A DNA stretch of 64,000 bases from Fabrea salina (taxonomy: Eukaryota > Ciliophora > Heterotrichea > Heterotrichida > Fabreidae), in assembly GCA_022984795.1 (NCBI GenBank), contig JALIHJ010000059.1:1-64000 (forward strand), read 5' to 3'. Of the stretch, positions 62,301 through 64,000 are shown piece after piece. Position numbers and translations under genes: made by a program. Every line of letters starts with the position of its first letter. Positions within the stretch are counted from its first letter, which is position 1. Below the pieces are notes generated by a model. That model was not told the DNA's origin. It saw only the letters and a program-made list of their open reading frames with translations, and made no database searches.

Positions 62301-64000
62301 AACTCGCTCCTTTGATAGAGACTTCTTTGGTAGTGAACTTTTTGGAGTAAGGGTGGCTGCTTTCGCGGGTTTTGTCAGGCGAAATCTTGTTGGCAATTCG
62401 GAATTGTTCGAAAAGAACAGGGTAGATGTTTTCGTCTCGGTTGCAGAACCCCTTCATGAGTGAAAAAGCATCACATATTTCGTGGAACCACCTTTCTTCC
62501 AAGTTGATGTAGTACCTAGACTTCAGCTCAGTTATAAGGCTCACTAGTTTTTGCAGAAGCGAAGAGTGGCCTTTGTTACCTTTTTCAAAGTTGTAAAGTG
62601 CTCTGGTTTCTTCAGTGATCAAGTCAACTATTCTTTGCAGAGAAGGCACTGTTTCTTCGCGCTTTCTGAGGATTCTTTGTATGACTCTGATTCCTCTTTC
62701 TTGCTTGTTGATGTCTTTGCAGGCGTGCACAAACACAGTTAATGGGTTGAGGAGTTCTTTCTGCATGAACCTGAAACACTCCAGAGGAATCTCTTTCATA
62801 CTCAAGATTAGTTTTTCTAGAACCCAAAGAGCTAACTCAGTGTTCATTCTGTGCAGAAGAGGGTCGTTGTTAGAGGCCACTTCAGGCTCTACAGGAATTA
62901 CTCGGAACTTGTACCCCCACTCTACACAAGAAGAGTCAGTGTAGAAGTACAGATGTACAGTGTCGCCTTCCACTTCTAGTTCCTGGAAGTTCCTTCCTGA
63001 GTACTCGCAGATCTGCCCTTGGTGGTTGGGTTGTCGGAAGAACCTTAGGATGTCGCAGCCAGACTCAGTGTGGCACTGGGGGTCGAACTCTATCCTCAGT
63101 CCTGCAGCCCCTGGAATCTGTATGGTTTGGTCATGGCGCATGTTGTTTTCGTAGGGGTGGGCTGACTCTATTATTTGTTCGGAGAGTTTGCCAGTAGGAG
63201 CAGCACAGGTCGAAGCTAAGACTAGCTGCAGTATGCACTCTTGCAACAAGGTGTTGGCCATTTGTGCTCCGTAGGGTCCTTGCAGTACCTTTATAAGTGT
63301 GGCTTCGAGGACTTTGGTGTTGTCTTTTAGTAGGTTGTAAAGCACATTGAAGTTCTTGGGGTTCTTGTTAACTATGTAAGGCAAAGTATTGGGGTACGAC
63401 TGAATGAGTTGCGAAAAAAAGTTCTTCATAGTAACAGTACGTGCGAACTCGTCAAGTTTTTTGATGTGAGACTGCAGTTCGATAATTGAAAGCTGGCTGT
63501 AATTCTGGATTTCTTCCTCGATCTTTTTCATCTTTTCCATGTCAGCTTCGGCCTGGGACCCCTCTAGGCTCTCCACTAAACCATGTTCTGAAACTGTCAC
63601 TTTAGAGTAAATAAAAGGAGTTACAGGGAATCCAAGCAAAAACGAAGTCCTTGTAAAGGCCAAAAACACGTAGAAGTCAAAATTATCAGGAGCTATGTTA
63701 ACTGCTCTGTTGTCTTGGTGCACTATTTCAAAGCCTGTAGGGATGTGCATTTGGCTTGGCTCTCTAGTTGCAATCAAGATGACTTTTGTGATAGGCTGTC
63801 TAGAACCAAGTTTGTTTTTGCCCAGTTTGGTAACCCAAATCTTGTTTTCAACGCCTTCTTCAGAAGACACAGTCAGGTTCCCAATGTTTAGGTCTTCTTT
63901 GTTTTCAGAATTCACTGAAAAAGCAAGGTTAGTGATCATAGCTCCTGGGGCAGAACTGCCTTTATGCTGTTTGTAAGTTAAAATCTTTCTGTTAGGAATT
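59380..64000 (-). CDS. HECT E3 ubiquitin ligase with SPRY domains, cut by the window edge
   Basis: The frame runs open past the first visible ATG (63939) to the window end, so the 5' part is missing. Counting from that ATG, ~280-360 holds a CUB-like domain (ending WGYKFRVIPVEPE), ~520-760 a second one of this kind with a SPRY (HDLWTWKTTGEFHKRG, NITFAKNGVDMHTF), ~800-930 a further SPRY (QLTGLTLQAGKHYCEF), and ~970-1000 another WGYKFKVTP piece. The HECT domain spans ~1150-1519 with FKGEGSTDAGGPYNE, and the thioester-forming Cys in LPVAHTCFFQIDIPAYSS near 1475. The C-lobe ending resembles HECTD4/HERC-type ligases. Substrate recognition probably uses the SPRY and CUB-like modules. It stops with TAG. 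Confidence 0.88.
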   Translation of the reverse strand, partial: IPNRKILTYKQHKGSSAPGAMITNLAFSVNSENKEDLNIGNLTVSSEEGVENKIWVTKLGKNKLGSRQPITKVILIATREPSQMHIPTGFEIVHQDNRAVNIAPDNFDFYVFLAFTRTSFLLGFPVTPFIYSKVTVSEHGLVESLEGSQAEADMEKMKKIEEEIQNYSQLSIIELQSHIKKLDEFARTVTMKNFFSQLIQSYPNTLPYIVNKNPKNFNVLYNLLKDNTKVLEATLIKVLQGPYGAQMANTLLQECILQLVLASTCAAPTGKLSEQIIESAHPYENNMRHDQTIQIPGAAGLRIEFDPQCHTESGCDILRFFRQPNHQGQICEYSGRNFQELEVEGDTVHLYFYTDSSCVEWGYKFRVIPVEPEVASNNDPLLHRMNTELALWVLEKLILSMKEIPLECFRFMQKELLNPLTVFVHACKDINKQERGIRVIQRILRKREETVPSLQRIVDLITEETRALYNFEKGNKGHSSLLQKLVSLITELKSRYYINLEERWFHEICDAFSLMKGFCNRDENIYPVLFEQFRIANKISPDKTRESSHPYSKKFTTKEVSIKGASFLEIEFDERSLLDSHDAIMFSYDRAGLEPVEDSSECSLNEAAWTSDPHGPDVTFSNSNRSVTRTNSSGWGCALWSESYSQGRVKITFHVDNDGRSDYLYIGIFKADGNYRLNEVINSDNSHDLWTWKTTGEFHKRGEKITNQEARYRSGDTISMLINMEERNITFAKNGVDMHTFNEVAEEVIPVICFGGSNQHVSIVSVESFLAAFNKISKKKVVAKSDQVFFHFPVNCGYMMLSMHTWKKPAVMPNHLAISQDSRRAKTISSFEGRSVQLTGLTLQAGKHYCEFTVAKLSEASRLQIGVVPAILDKQIALVKDNTVCYQVNGSVFFGTNEKQAEPLVPGDKLGVLFDVEKSTVGFYKNTVEVASGNINIEGEQNYVFGVSFSEEGEEVLISKEPQIPEEVDIIGFRKEAHGSEGNSWGYKFKVTPFYTGENKMKVIECLNPKQMEQWNKFVEKHLNNITKFTEEQLVQYIDELCNSEGKDPLKLEVDDIKPSPEDLRHFHLLENLSLNDIKDMFRIIAHFNRQVEKILPLISLDLSSSSREGLDELQTLFLSTRGYIFFHLKNEMFKQVLNSTKTESRPEISMDRTKAMRHKYSGKVDSQALVSVFGQLYRNINKNSPRSFRNPERIFKVVFKGEGSTDAGGPYNEVMSSICDELMSKFIPLFIPSQNNVHNVGDNRDAWVINPIADNTLHTDLFQFLGKLMGVAIRTQNNLNLTLPPLFWKRLMIEEVTVSDLKGVDECCFQMLEILRNLDEQGITSANFSEAFENLVFTATDSSGRNIELVEGGRETPVTYYRAIEYAKLVENLRLVEGEEQYAAIRKGLSIVVPLNLLNLFSWKQVETMVCGAPDIDVDMLISKTEYENISSDDRQVQFFWQVLREITPKDRSQFLRFVWGRSRLPAGREFKRFKVTALNKGGNPDNYLPVAHTCFFQIDIPAYSSKEIMREKLLYAITHCQAIDLDRVAEGGWEEET

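Noticed and set aside
1-64000. Transposons, viral copies or CRISPR arrays
   Set aside because: No transposase, integrase, reverse transcriptase, capsid-like gene, terminal repeat or spaced repeat array was seen.

Overview
The window is the left end of a macronuclear chromosome or contig from a heterotrich ciliate. It starts with about 480 bp of an 8-base telomere repeat, CCCTAACA, known from Stentor and Blepharisma. Four introns can be supported. Each is exactly 15 nt, starts with GTAA, has an A at position 10 and ends in AG, which is the tiny-intron style of heterotrichs. Very large intronless ORFs, axonemal and ciliary genes and a calcium-dependent protein kinase fit a ciliate. Genes stop with TAA (mostly) or TAG. 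TGA is seen neither as a stop nor inside any intact frame. The coding sequence is only moderately AT-rich and intergenic spacers are extremely short (0-45 nt for most neighbours), so the genome is strongly streamlined. I cannot name the species. A compact heterotrich such as Fabrea or a Stentor relative would fit.

Layout: 1-484 telomere; 562-3470 subtelomeric sequence with recognisable but frame-broken genes (an unidentified gene, eIF3b, and the 5' part of a basic protein); 3464-9561 a NOL9/GRC3-like protein without a P-loop, two tandem LRR proteins and small proteins; 9570-24836 (minus) a 4270-residue DNAH1-type dynein heavy chain preceded by a short SPT16; 24872-33798 an amino-acid transporter, dihydropteridine reductase (minus), a WD40-ion channel fusion and a PX-PH phospholipase D; 33805-35136 an unknown coil-rich protein (minus); 35165-44062 a seven-gene head-to-tail array (CSTPP1, Arf-like GTPase, UBL3, WDR49, Frag1/DRAM, TBC, cyclic-nucleotide-type channel); 44074-51504 kinesin, ferlin and an oxysterol-binding protein; 51602-59369 TPR, TPR-RRM, Sel1, DUSP12, a small mitochondrial-type protein, VDAC, CDPK and unknowns; 59380-64000 a HECT E3 ligase that runs off the window.

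Many products act in cilia or at membranes: dynein, kinesin, CSTPP1 (tubulin polyglutamylation), WDR49, UBL3, ferlin, PLD, ORP, TBC and two channels. This may only reflect how much of a ciliate proteome is devoted to these jobs. No tRNA, rRNA, transposon, viral element or CRISPR array was seen. After position 4145 no gene-free stretch reaches 300 bp. The longest gaps are 225 bp (8643-8867) and 141 bp (26249-26389), and I see nothing certain in either.
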